DNA of 64,000 nt, from contig JAFZNQ010000003.1 in NCBI GenBank assembly GCA_017552965.1, forward strand, positions 1-64,000. Reading direction: 5' to 3'. The notes below the pieces were generated by a model. That model was given only the letters and a program-made list of their open reading frames with translations, was not told the origin of the DNA and ran no database searches. The translations under genes and the position numbers were made by a program. Shown in pieces: positions 53,293-61,551 of this stretch (positions are counted from its first letter, which is position 1; every line of letters begins with the position of its first letter). Source of the DNA: Abditibacteriota bacterium (GTDB lineage Bacteria; Armatimonadota; UBA5829).

Positions 53293-54125
53293 GTTCTGAA
53301 ACGGCGTCCCGTGTCTTCCAGAAAACGGACGAGAGCCAGGGTGCGGTCCGTCTGGATGATGTCAAAGCCCCGGTCCGCCAGCCAGCCCCAGGCGTATTCG
53401 GGACCCAGGGTGCAGGCGCTGTCGTCGGAATGGCCCGCCGCCAGCTGGACCTTGTAGTTGTAGATCAGGGAGTTGACCCACACCAGCCTGCCGTCCCGGT
53501 GCAGCCTTTCCACGTAGGCGGGACTGCCGGTCTCGCTGTCCTCGGAGGTAAAGCACACCTCGGCGCCCACGTAGTTCATGCGCCGTCCCAGAAGATGCTC
53601 GTGGATACCCTCGTCCCTGTTGCCCAGTATGGGCAGATAGGCGATGTCCGGAGCGTATTCCTCCATCATGTCAAACAGGTCCGCCCTCGGCGCGGACTTG
53701 ACCACGATCCGGTCCTGCATCCCCCGGTCCTTGATGCACCGGGCGATGGCCTTGGGGTTGTCGATGAATTTGTCCACGTTGATAAAGCACCGGTGGCCGA
53801 AACGGGTCAGCACCTCGTCAAAGGTACACAGCCCGAACTGGGTGGGGTCGCGGTCATAATTCACGTAGCGCAGAGCCCGTATCTCCTCGTCCTGCAGCTC
53901 CCTGATGCTGCCCTCAAAGCCCAGATGGGCCCGCTCCATGCCGGGGTGCAGTATCCACAGAGTGCCCTCGGCGCTGTAGTTCAGGTCTACCTCTATCATA
54001 TCGGCGCCGTGGCCGGCCGCGGCCTCGTAGCTGGCTATGGTGTTGGGAGGGACGTTGCCTGCGGCTTCGCCCCGGTGGGCGGCTATGATGATTTGTTTTT
54101 TGGCGTATTCGGTAATGCCGGTCAT
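53289..54125 (-). CDS. Glycerophosphodiester phosphodiesterase
   Basis: 278 residues. 'IIAAHRGEAAGNVPPNTIAS' is the family start with the catalytic His; the usual PENT is PPNT here. 'ADMIEVDLNYSAEG' gives the metal-binding E-x-D and 'LWILHPGME' the second His. It hydrolyses glycerophosphodiesters to glycerol 3-phosphate and an alcohol; no signal peptide is seen. The changed PENT motif may alter activity or substrate, but the essential His, Glu and Asp are kept. First of two genes with the AraC regulator. Confidence 0.85.
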   Translation of the reverse strand: MTGITEYAKKQIIIAAHRGEAAGNVPPNTIASYEAAAGHGADMIEVDLNYSAEGTLWILHPGMERAHLGFEGSIRELQDEEIRALRYVNYDRDPTQFGLCTFDEVLTRFGHRCFINVDKFIDNPKAIARCIKDRGMQDRIVVKSAPRADLFDMMEEYAPDIAYLPILGNRDEGIHEHLLGRRMNYVGAEVCFTSEDSETGSPAYVERLHRDGRLVWVNSLIYNYKVQLAAGHSDDSACTLGPEYAWGWLADRGFDIIQTDRTLALVRFLEDTGRRFRT

Positions 54126-54204
54126 GTGAGTCCTGCCTTTGTGGTGATGCTGCTATAAGTATAGACCAAAAAGCGCTGCCTGTCAAGGGGCAAAGCCCAT
54201 GTGT

Positions 54205-54605
54205 CATCCCGGCAGGGTCCATGGCCGGGAGCTCTCACGTCATTCCGGCGGTCGGCAGAAAAAAGTGCATCGGCGGGCGCCGCGCGCCCGCCGATGAAAG
54301 TATTGTAACGTCCCCGCGCTTCATTGCCTCCCGGGCCGTGACCGGGGCTCGCGGTTCCACTACAGGGGATCTCTTACCGCCTCCTGCGGAGGCGCCGGGA
54401 TGACGTTGTATTTGAACGGGACAGTGAACGCTCCCTTCTCCGCCGCGTGGCCCCCCCAACGGCTTTCAGCCGTCGGTGCCCCCACAGATCTCCAACGCCC
54501 TCACTTCGTTTGGGCGCCGGGATGACGGCGGGTTGAGGCTCGCGGCGTTTTGTCCGGGATGCCGATAGAAGCTGCCGGCGCGCTCATCCCTCAGGGATGA
54601 CGGCG
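54205..54605 (+). repeat. Mosaic intergenic repeat, copy E (inverted module 1)
   Basis: A patchwork of hairpins: GCGGGCGCC/GGCGCCCGC-like near 54275-54295, GATCTCTTACCGCCTCC near 54370, and from 54444 to 54520 the reverse complement of module 1 of copy D ('CCAACGCCCTCACTTCGTTT'). Several GCCGGGATGACG words occur. No gene is supported in 54126-54607. The core tetraloop module is absent here. Confidence 0.75.
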
Positions 54606-54607
54606 GG

Positions 54608-57190
54608 TCACTTGATCCGGGCGTATTCTATCAGCAGGCTTCCCGGCTTGTCGGCTATCACCACGTTCAGGCTTGCCAGCTCCTTGCCCGACACCTCTCT
54701 GGTCTCCTTCAGGTCGTAGGTCTCGTAGAGGCTGATGCGGTAGCGGGCGTTCTCGTCGATGGCCCTGAAGGGCACGTCTATGCCGCTCCAGGGGCATTCC
54801 TCTCTCCTGAACACCACGGCGTAGCCGTCCTCTTCGTCGGGCCTGTGATACTGCCAGGCGCATATGGAGGAGGCTGTGTTGTCCACGTTAAAGAGGGAGT
54901 AAAAGTCTCCCAGGTGGTATTTGCGCAGGCGTTTGCACTCCTGCAGGCCCTTTTCCAGCTCCGCCCTGGGGTAATCCTCCGGACGGGTGTCGCCGCAGAA
55001 GGAGATGCCCGTGTTGAAGCCGCTGCGCAGGGAATAGGGCGTCACGGCCAGGGTCCCGCCGGTGCTCCAGGGGATATAGTGGTTCAGGTTGCTGGTGATC
55101 AGCTGGTTCAGGCGGGCGGACTTCAGGTCGTCGTTCTGCACCCACACGTTGCTGTCGCTGCGCCACAGGGTGATGGAGCGGCTCATGAGCTCCAGCTCCA
55201 GCCGGGTGCCGCCGCCGCAGCAGTTGTCTATGAGAAGACCGGGGCGCTCTTTGCGCAGATCGTCCCAGAAATTATACAGGGCTCTTACGAACATGTCCTC
55301 GGCGATACCCTGTCTGTCTGGGGCGGTCTCGCCCGTATAGGTCAGCAGGGCGCCGAGATCCGTGCCCGAGTCGGTGCGGAAGATGCTCACGTCCCATTCC
55401 TTGAAGCAGGCGAGGAGAAAACGCTTCATATAGTCATAGGCCTCCGGGTTCACCAGAGCGAAGCTGCCGCCGCCCGGCTTGCCATCCGCGGTCATGACCC
55501 ATTCGGGGTGCTCTTCGGCCAGGAAGGTGCCCGCCACCACGTTTTCGGGAGCGAACCACATGCACACCTTTTTGCCGTAGGCGGTGATGAGATTCGTCAG
55601 AGGCTTCATGCCGTGGGGGAACCTCACCGGGTCCGGCAGGTCGCTGATGGGGAAATGATAGTTGCCCATGCCCGCGGGGAAGGCGTTGCGGTGATACCAG
55701 GCGTCGAACCAGCTGACCTCAAAGCTCATGTCCCTGAAGGATTTGATGTAGGCCCGGTCTATATCCTCGGTGGTGCTCACCGCCTCCTTGCCGGAGGTGG
55801 AGTAGGCCAGAGGGATATAGGCCGGCTGTCCGTCCAGCTTGGGTATGATGTGCCGAATCATGGCCTGACGGAAGCAGTTGAAGCCCTCCTGCAGGCCCGT
55901 CCCCTCGTAAAATACAGACAGGGCTCTGGCGCTGCGCAGGGTCTCGCCGGGCTTGAGATATGTATTTACGTTGCTTCTGCCGGCTGTGATAAAGAGCTCC
56001 TTGCCCTTTCGCGAAAAATCCGCTTCCCAGGTGCCGGACCAGCCCAGAGCGCACACCACGCCGCCGGTGGGCCACTTGACCGCGAAATAAGGCGAATAGT
56101 CTCCGCCGCAAGCGGACAGGCTGCCGTGTCGTATCTCTATGGGCTTGTCCTCCTGCAGAAATTCGGGCTTCATCTTGAACTCGTCCCAGTTGAACCTGAC
56201 GCAGCCGATGGAGCCGGCGGTGGTGAGGACTATGATGTCGTTTTTGTCATTGGGGCCGCTGTCCGGGGCAAACATGAGCCCCGTGGGGAGGGCGTTTTTG
56301 CCCGCGGGAGCCTCTTCGGGGTTGTTGACACGGATGTCAAGAGTCCGCAGGTCGGATATGACGGGAGTATTTGCCTGCCCCTTGTTCTCAAAATACACGG
56401 TCCAGTCCAGGGCTTGCTGGTCTTCGTATATCCTGACCTCCGCCCTGACCGCAAGGCCTGTGTCCGGGTCGGTGTAAAGGTAGGTCTTTTCCGTGACGCC
56501 GTCCTCTGCCTTTCTCTCGCTTTTTTCAAACTGCCACAGCGGCAGAAATACGTCGGAGGACACGCCGCCGTATTTGAAGCTGAAGGGATAGCGGGTCTCC
56601 ACGCTGGAGCCGCCTGCCAGAACGTCCAGATAATACTTTTTGCCGGAGGCGCCTGTGACGTAAGCCTCCGCCCAGTCCCACTGGTCGCAGGTGGGGCCGT
56701 CCTCCGCGTTGTCCAGAGCCAGCTCTATGGACTCCGCCCCGTCAAAGGCCAGGTCTATATCCAGCACCGAGTTGTCACCTTTTACCGCTCCCTCGGTCTG
56801 CCACACCGTCTTGCCGTCAGCGTATATATATGCCCGCACCGAGGCGGGAGTGCCGAACATCTGGCTGTCTATGCCCGCCTTGCTCCGAAAGGCCTTGATG
56901 GGCTCGTCCAGAGTGATCTTCAGCCGGCCGGGGGCGTGGGTGCCTATGCCCCGGTCGAATTCCCTGCCGCCCAGGCATATGGGCTGGTTGGTCTCGTGGA
57001 CGCAGCGGTTTATTTTGGTGGTCTTGCCGGGCTCAAACTCCTGCAGGATCTCAAAGTATTTGTTGCCCTCTTCTTTGGGCGCTTTCTCTCCGCCGAAGGC
57101 GCTGTCGGCAAACGCCGAAAGGTTTACGGCAAATACGGGCATTGCCCACAGCATTATTGCCAATACAGCCGCCAATATAACAAGTTTCAC
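54608..57190 (-). CDS. Secreted GH36-like alpha-galactosidase with NPCBM domain
   Basis: 860 residues from GTG 57190, with GGAGCGTATC upstream; its signal peptide is VKLVILAAVLAIMLWAMPVF. Residues 30-190 look like an NPCBM carbohydrate-binding domain ('FDRGIGTHAPGRLKITLDEP'). The remainder follows the GH36/GH27 order: 'SWFDAWYHRNAFPAG' and 'KKVCMWFAPENVVAG', then the nucleophile candidate in 'SIFRTDSGTDLGAL', 'DNCCGGGTRLELEL', and the acid/base Asp in 'TLWRSDSN'. It probably cleaves terminal alpha-galactosides outside the cell. Divergent from the next gene over 256 bp. Confidence 0.85.
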   Translation of the reverse strand: MKLVILAAVLAIMLWAMPVFAVNLSAFADSAFGGEKAPKEEGNKYFEILQEFEPGKTTKINRCVHETNQPICLGGREFDRGIGTHAPGRLKITLDEPIKAFRSKAGIDSQMFGTPASVRAYIYADGKTVWQTEGAVKGDNSVLDIDLAFDGAESIELALDNAEDGPTCDQWDWAEAYVTGASGKKYYLDVLAGGSSVETRYPFSFKYGGVSSDVFLPLWQFEKSERKAEDGVTEKTYLYTDPDTGLAVRAEVRIYEDQQALDWTVYFENKGQANTPVISDLRTLDIRVNNPEEAPAGKNALPTGLMFAPDSGPNDKNDIIVLTTAGSIGCVRFNWDEFKMKPEFLQEDKPIEIRHGSLSACGGDYSPYFAVKWPTGGVVCALGWSGTWEADFSRKGKELFITAGRSNVNTYLKPGETLRSARALSVFYEGTGLQEGFNCFRQAMIRHIIPKLDGQPAYIPLAYSTSGKEAVSTTEDIDRAYIKSFRDMSFEVSWFDAWYHRNAFPAGMGNYHFPISDLPDPVRFPHGMKPLTNLITAYGKKVCMWFAPENVVAGTFLAEEHPEWVMTADGKPGGGSFALVNPEAYDYMKRFLLACFKEWDVSIFRTDSGTDLGALLTYTGETAPDRQGIAEDMFVRALYNFWDDLRKERPGLLIDNCCGGGTRLELELMSRSITLWRSDSNVWVQNDDLKSARLNQLITSNLNHYIPWSTGGTLAVTPYSLRSGFNTGISFCGDTRPEDYPRAELEKGLQECKRLRKYHLGDFYSLFNVDNTASSICAWQYHRPDEEDGYAVVFRREECPWSGIDVPFRAIDENARYRISLYETYDLKETREVSGKELASLNVVIADKPGSLLIEYARIK

Positions 57191-57229
57191 GATACGCTCC
57201 TTTTGTAATAAAACATAGATCACAGTAAT

Positions 57230-57235
57230 ATTATA
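57230..57235 (-). promoter_or_regulatory. -10 box of the GH36-like gene
   Basis: TATAAT on the minus strand 40 bp upstream of the GTG start. The -35 region is GC-rich and unclear. The 57191-57446 gap is a divergent control region. Confidence 0.5.
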
Positions 57236-57380
57236 GCACAGCAACCCGCGGGGGCGGCTTTTCCGCCCTGTATTTTTCTGCTCTGCTGCCGGAGCGAAAG
57301 CCGGTTTGCCGGCCTGTTGGCTGAAGGGCGCCTGTATTGTCCGGCGTATGACATATGCCTGCGGGACGGGCAGGCCGTAT

Positions 57381-57408
57381 GTGACAGACGCTCTGACTGT
57401 GTTATAAT
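57381..57408 (+). promoter_or_regulatory. Promoter of the 933-residue glycosidase-like gene
   Basis: GTGACA (57381-57386), 16-bp spacer, TATAAT (57403-57408), then the start 39 bp downstream. Confidence 0.55.
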
Positions 57409-57446
57409 ATAAATACACTATACTATGAAAAGCGAGGTGGTCTGTG

Positions 57447-60248
57447 ATGCGGGCGCTTTTACTTGCGGCAATGATAATACTTGCGGCGCAGGCTTTGTGG
57501 AGCGGAGAGATCGAAGACAGAGTGGCGGCTTCCTGCTGGGGAGGCTGGGGAGACGGAGGGACGATCTCCGTGGAGGAATTCGACGGCCGCCGGTGTATTC
57601 ACCTGACGTGGCAGGACGCACCTGTCAGCGAAATGAGCTTCTGGGCCCTTTCCAGAGGGGTGGACGCGAGAGATCTTGCGGGCCTGTCCTATGACCTGTA
57701 CGTCAAGAGCCTGGAGCCGGGGAGCAGCGTGGGGGTGTTCGTCAGCGAAAAGGACGGCGACAGGTGGCTCCGGGTCCACGGAGACGACACTTCCAAGGGG
57801 GAATGGCTTAAGCTGGACCTTCCTTTGGACAAGCTGTCCTTTTGGGGGCTGGGGCCAAACACTCCCGATCCCTCAGAGATCGTTTCCGTTCATCTGGAGC
57901 CCTCCGGCAAGGCCTGCGAGATATATCTGGCCGACGTGACCCTCAGGCAGGCGGACGGCAAAGAAATACGCCTGCTGGACCCGGACAGCATACCCCTGAA
58001 TTATCAAAAGCCCCTCAGGAGGCGGCTGCCCAACGCTCTTCCCTTTGAAAACAGGGCCTTTATCGCCGCCGACCCCCGCAGCTGGGGCAACGGCAGCGAC
58101 ACCTCCCTGGTCCGGGCGCTCGCCAAGCTGTTTCCCCGGGCGGGGATAAGCAGCGGCGGGACCGTCACCGATGAGACCGGCGCCCTCTCGGACAGCCTGC
58201 GGAGGCTGGGCATCCCCTTTATGGCGGAGACTCAGGACGCCCACGATTTCGGCGCCGAGCTCACCCTCCGGCAGGCCTGGGGAGTGCGTTTTGACGGAGC
58301 CTCCAACAACCTGACCCCCGGGGCCTACGACACGGGGCACACCGCCTGTCTCAACCATCCCGAGTATCTGGCCATGCAGAAGCGGCGGGTAAAGGCCGCC
58401 GCCGAGGCCGGCGTGAAGGCTCTTGTGTGGATAGACTATATCACGCCTTATTTCGGGGGCAGGTGGGGCTACGCCGAGGCGGATACAGCGGCCTACCGCC
58501 GGGCCCTCGCCGAAAAGGACGGGGGCCTGGATATAATAGCGGACGGCAAGAAGAAAAACATATCCTTTTGGGATTATTACGAGGACTACACCGGCTTCAG
58601 GCCCTCTCCGGAGGACGCGGGCTTTGGGTCCTGGGAGGAATACGCCCCTCCCGCCGAGCCGGAAAGGGTGTTTGAGATGGGGGACCGGGAGCGCCTGAGG
58701 CACAGCCTGTTCCTCACTCTGTGCCATTACGCCTGGCTGAAGCTTCTTAACGATACCGGCAGCTATTATGCGTCCCTCAACGGAGGCCGGCTGTGGCTCA
58801 TACCCAACCCCGAGGACGTGTATGACGGGGCGGACTATATCTACGCCTGCCGTCTGGCGGGAGTGGGGGGCATACTGTGCGAATACTTCGGCAACCCGGG
58901 CTTTCTGGATGCCGCCTATCACAGCGGACCCTATCTGCGCCGCAACTCCGGCGAAGGGGGCGCGCTGGAGGGGCCGGTGCTGGAGACCAACGCGGGGGGC
59001 CACGGGCTGCCCTACTACGACCCCTGGGTGTCCTATATCACGGCCTGGGACCTGTATGCCGCTATGCAGGCCAACGTGACCAAAAACGATTTTCTTGAGG
59101 GCGATTCCATAGAGCCCATGCTGGACCCGGCCAACGCTTACGCCTACGCCCGTTTTGCGGATATGGCCGTGAAGCAATACGCCTTTGAGGACTACCTGCG
59201 GGACAAGCCCGTGAGGCCCGCTGCCAAAACCGCCGTCATAGGGGGCCGCAATATAAACCGGCTCCGCCCCTCCCTGTTTCACTCCCTTGACAGCCGGGAG
59301 GGGAGCCCCGCCGCAGTTCTGCACTCCCTGGGCTATGCCTATGACCTGCTGGACGAATCGGTCTTTGCCCCCTGGGACGATTATGCGGTGATGTTTGCGG
59401 GAGTATGGGACATGAACCGGCAGGCGGGCAGGCGGCTGGCAGAGTGGGTGAAGAAAGGCAACACCCTGGTCCTGAGCGGCGCCCAGCCCTACGCCGTGGC
59501 TGACGGGGTGCATTTTTCGCCCTTTGTGGCCGCCGATAACCACCGGGTGGACGATATGTCCCTGGGCCAAAGGTTCGGCATAGGGCCCTTCAAGGCCCGG
59601 GCTCCCGGCTCCGGGACCGTGACCCTGTCCCGGGGAGCCTTCCGGGAAGCGATACCCGCCGGCTCCCGGCTGTTTGCCGTCCCCGATACTGTAATGGCCG
59701 TGGAGGGGGACGTCCTTCTCGAGGCCGACGGCATACCTCTCGTCACTCAAAGAGCTCTGGGCAAGGGCAGGGTGATATATATAGGCTATAAGGCGGGGGA
59801 GCCTGCCAACGCGGACCTCGACAGGCAAGTATTTTACGCTCTGGCCCGGGAGCTGGGCGCGGAACACAGGTGTATCACCGACGGGGCTTCCTGCCACGTG
59901 TACGGGATCGGGGGCGGCATGGCGGCGGCCCTGTGGAACTCGGACCGGCTGGCCAATTATGAATTCATATACGATTCCAACCGCAGCCAGCAGCTGACCA
60001 TAGACAGCCCGTCCTCCTGCTCGGCCCGGGTGTTTGTGCCCGACGGGGAATATCTCATATATTACGTGCACGCCGGCAAGACCGAAAAGGCCCGGGGCAG
60101 CAGCGTATTGCTTCAGACTTCCGATACCTGCGAGCTGTGCTATATCCTGCCGGATACGCCGGAGTCGGAGGCCCTGATAGAGGCTATGAGGCGCTCTCCC
60201 CTGCGGACCGTGGCGGAGGGCAGGAGCAAAATATCGCTGCCGGAGTAA
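57447..60248 (+). CDS. Secreted glycosidase-like protein, unclassified
   Basis: 933 residues from ATG 57447 (RALLLAAMIILAAQALWSGE signal peptide). Residues about 25-165 resemble a carbohydrate-binding beta-sandwich ('EIEDRVAASCWGGWGDGG' ... 'EIYLADVTLRQ'). The middle looks like a TIM barrel: 'GVKALVWIDYITPYFGG', 'RLWLIPNPEDVYDGADYI', 'GHGLPYYDPWVSY' and 'SITAWDLYAAMQ'-like. The later part, 'YAVMFAGVWDMNRQAGRRLA' then 'EWVKKGNTLVLSG', resembles the trimerisation domain of GH42-type enzymes. I cannot place it in a known family or identify catalytic acids with confidence; the divergent partner is a GH36-like enzyme. Confidence 0.55.
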   Translation: MRALLLAAMIILAAQALWSGEIEDRVAASCWGGWGDGGTISVEEFDGRRCIHLTWQDAPVSEMSFWALSRGVDARDLAGLSYDLYVKSLEPGSSVGVFVSEKDGDRWLRVHGDDTSKGEWLKLDLPLDKLSFWGLGPNTPDPSEIVSVHLEPSGKACEIYLADVTLRQADGKEIRLLDPDSIPLNYQKPLRRRLPNALPFENRAFIAADPRSWGNGSDTSLVRALAKLFPRAGISSGGTVTDETGALSDSLRRLGIPFMAETQDAHDFGAELTLRQAWGVRFDGASNNLTPGAYDTGHTACLNHPEYLAMQKRRVKAAAEAGVKALVWIDYITPYFGGRWGYAEADTAAYRRALAEKDGGLDIIADGKKKNISFWDYYEDYTGFRPSPEDAGFGSWEEYAPPAEPERVFEMGDRERLRHSLFLTLCHYAWLKLLNDTGSYYASLNGGRLWLIPNPEDVYDGADYIYACRLAGVGGILCEYFGNPGFLDAAYHSGPYLRRNSGEGGALEGPVLETNAGGHGLPYYDPWVSYITAWDLYAAMQANVTKNDFLEGDSIEPMLDPANAYAYARFADMAVKQYAFEDYLRDKPVRPAAKTAVIGGRNINRLRPSLFHSLDSREGSPAAVLHSLGYAYDLLDESVFAPWDDYAVMFAGVWDMNRQAGRRLAEWVKKGNTLVLSGAQPYAVADGVHFSPFVAADNHRVDDMSLGQRFGIGPFKARAPGSGTVTLSRGAFREAIPAGSRLFAVPDTVMAVEGDVLLEADGIPLVTQRALGKGRVIYIGYKAGEPANADLDRQVFYALARELGAEHRCITDGASCHVYGIGGGMAAALWNSDRLANYEFIYDSNRSQQLTIDSPSSCSARVFVPDGEYLIYYVHAGKTEKARGSSVLLQTSDTCELCYILPDTPESEALIEAMRRSPLRTVAEGRSKISLPE

Positions 60249-60319
60249 GGATGCCTCTCTTGGCTGGCTCTGCAGGGGCTTTGCCTCTGACCGGCGGCGT
60301 GATCAGTCAGGATGCTGTC

Positions 60320-60350
60320 AGGCAGGGCTTCGCGGAGCCCTGCCTTTTGT
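60320..60350 (+). terminator. Rho-independent terminator after the glycosidase-like gene
   Basis: AGGCAGGGCT, a TCGCGG loop, AGCCCTGCCT and then TTT. It lies about 70 bp past the stop and is a standard intrinsic terminator. Confidence 0.75.
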
Positions 60351-60439
60351 GTGTCCGGGCGTCACCTGCCGCAGCTCCCGGGCCGGGATATTTTTGACGA
60401 TAATCTACCGGGAAACGGGCACAGGCTCCAAAAAAAGAG

Positions 60440-60491
60440 TATAATATTTAATAGGTGTGCCCTGCGCACCCGTCTGCCTGCAGGCAGACGG
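60440..60491 (+). promoter_or_regulatory. Promoter -10 and hairpin leader of the rhaT-like operon
   Basis: TATAAT (60440-60445) is followed directly by two hairpins: GGTGTGC-CCT-GCGCACC (60454-60470, one G-T pair) and a perfect 22-bp palindrome, CCGTCTGCCTG then CAGGCAGACGG (60470-60491). The rhaT-like ATG begins 20 bp further on. Transcription would start near 60452, so the mRNA begins with these folds. No -35 is evident. Confidence 0.6.
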
Positions 60492-60510
60492 CTCGGAGAA
60501 AGGTGGCTGT

Positions 60511-61539
60511 ATGTATCTTGGTATTGCGCTGGTGGCGCTGGCCGGCATCATGTCGGGCAGCGGCGTCTGGCCTCTGAAGGCGGTAAAGGTATTCAACTTT
60601 GATCAGATATACTTCTTTGCCCCTCTGTTTTCGTTTCTCATAATCCCGTGGACGGTGGCGTTCATATTTTGTCCCGACATACTGGAAATAGTCCGGCAGA
60701 TACCCCGGGAGAGGATGCTGCTGTTCTCGGTGCTGGCAGTGTTTTACACGGTGGGCTGTTATATGGGCTGGTACACCGCGGCCCGGCTGGGAGTGGGCAT
60801 TGCCTACGGCATCAATTCCTGCTTTGCCAATATCACCGGGGTCATGATCCCCATTCTCTTCAAGGGCACGGGCCAATTTGCCAAGTCGCCGGATTTTCTC
60901 ACCCTGCCTTCCAATCTGGTCATGCTGTCCGTGGCCGGGATGTGTACCGCCATCATGCTGATACAGAACGCGTCCATGGTGAAGTCCGCCTGCGAAAAGG
61001 ACGACAGCATTTCCCGGGGCCGGCGCAACTTTTACGTGTTCTGCGGCTTTCTCAACGGCCTGTTGGGCAACTTTGCCACCTTTGTGCTGGTTTACGGCGG
61101 CAGCGAGGTCATCACTCTGCTGACGGATGCGGGCCAGAGCGTGTTTGTGGCCAATATCATAGTATGGGGCATAGTGTTTCCCATGGTGCCCGTCACCGGC
61201 ATGCTGATCACCGGCGTCAGGATGACAGTCCACCGGGAGTGGGGCAGGATAGCCCGGGCTCCCATTGAGATACTCTACGTGTTTCTGGCGGGCGTCCAGA
61301 CCTCCGTGTGTCTGGGGGTTTACGCCACGGGAGTCATCCTGCTGGGCAGCTTTGGCGGCAGCGTGGGAGCGGGCTTTTCCACCTCGTTTCAGATCATTGC
61401 CAGCCAGCTGCTGGGGGTCCTGTCCGGCGAGTGGAAGCATGCCGGTCCCAAGGCTATACGCACCATGGTAGTCGCTCTGGTCATCGTGTTCATATCCATC
61501 ATACTGCTGTCGGCAGGCAATTTTCTTGCACAAAATTAG
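60511..61539 (+). CDS. RhaT-like sugar/proton symporter
   Basis: 342 residues, close to E. coli RhaT (344), with about 10 hydrophobic segments. 'GSGVWPLKAVKVFNFDQIYF' corresponds to the N-terminal region of the RhaT family (PF06379), 'ARLGVGIAYGINSCFANITG' with 'VMIPILFKG' to its core, and 'VLSGEWKHAGPKAIRTMV' to the C-terminal signature. It probably imports L-rhamnose or a similar deoxy sugar with protons. AGAAAGGTGG precedes ATG 60511. The PHP genes follow within 12 bp, so they form one operon. Confidence 0.82.
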   Translation: MYLGIALVALAGIMSGSGVWPLKAVKVFNFDQIYFFAPLFSFLIIPWTVAFIFCPDILEIVRQIPRERMLLFSVLAVFYTVGCYMGWYTAARLGVGIAYGINSCFANITGVMIPILFKGTGQFAKSPDFLTLPSNLVMLSVAGMCTAIMLIQNASMVKSACEKDDSISRGRRNFYVFCGFLNGLLGNFATFVLVYGGSEVITLLTDAGQSVFVANIIVWGIVFPMVPVTGMLITGVRMTVHREWGRIARAPIEILYVFLAGVQTSVCLGVYATGVILLGSFGGSVGAGFSTSFQIIASQLLGVLSGEWKHAGPKAIRTMVVALVIVFISIILLSAGNFLAQN

Positions 61540-61551
61540 TATGGAGTCAAT

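Noticed and set aside
54845-57208. Long plus-strand open frame of 787 codons opposite the GH36-like gene
   Set aside because: Its protein is low-complexity, valine/glycine-rich and lacks motifs; the minus-strand gene has a signal peptide, ribosome binding site and family motifs. It is a mirror of a GC-rich gene.
57873-60071. Minus-strand open frame of 732 codons opposite the glycosidase-like gene
   Set aside because: An antisense shadow in GC-rich DNA without a ribosome binding site or motifs.
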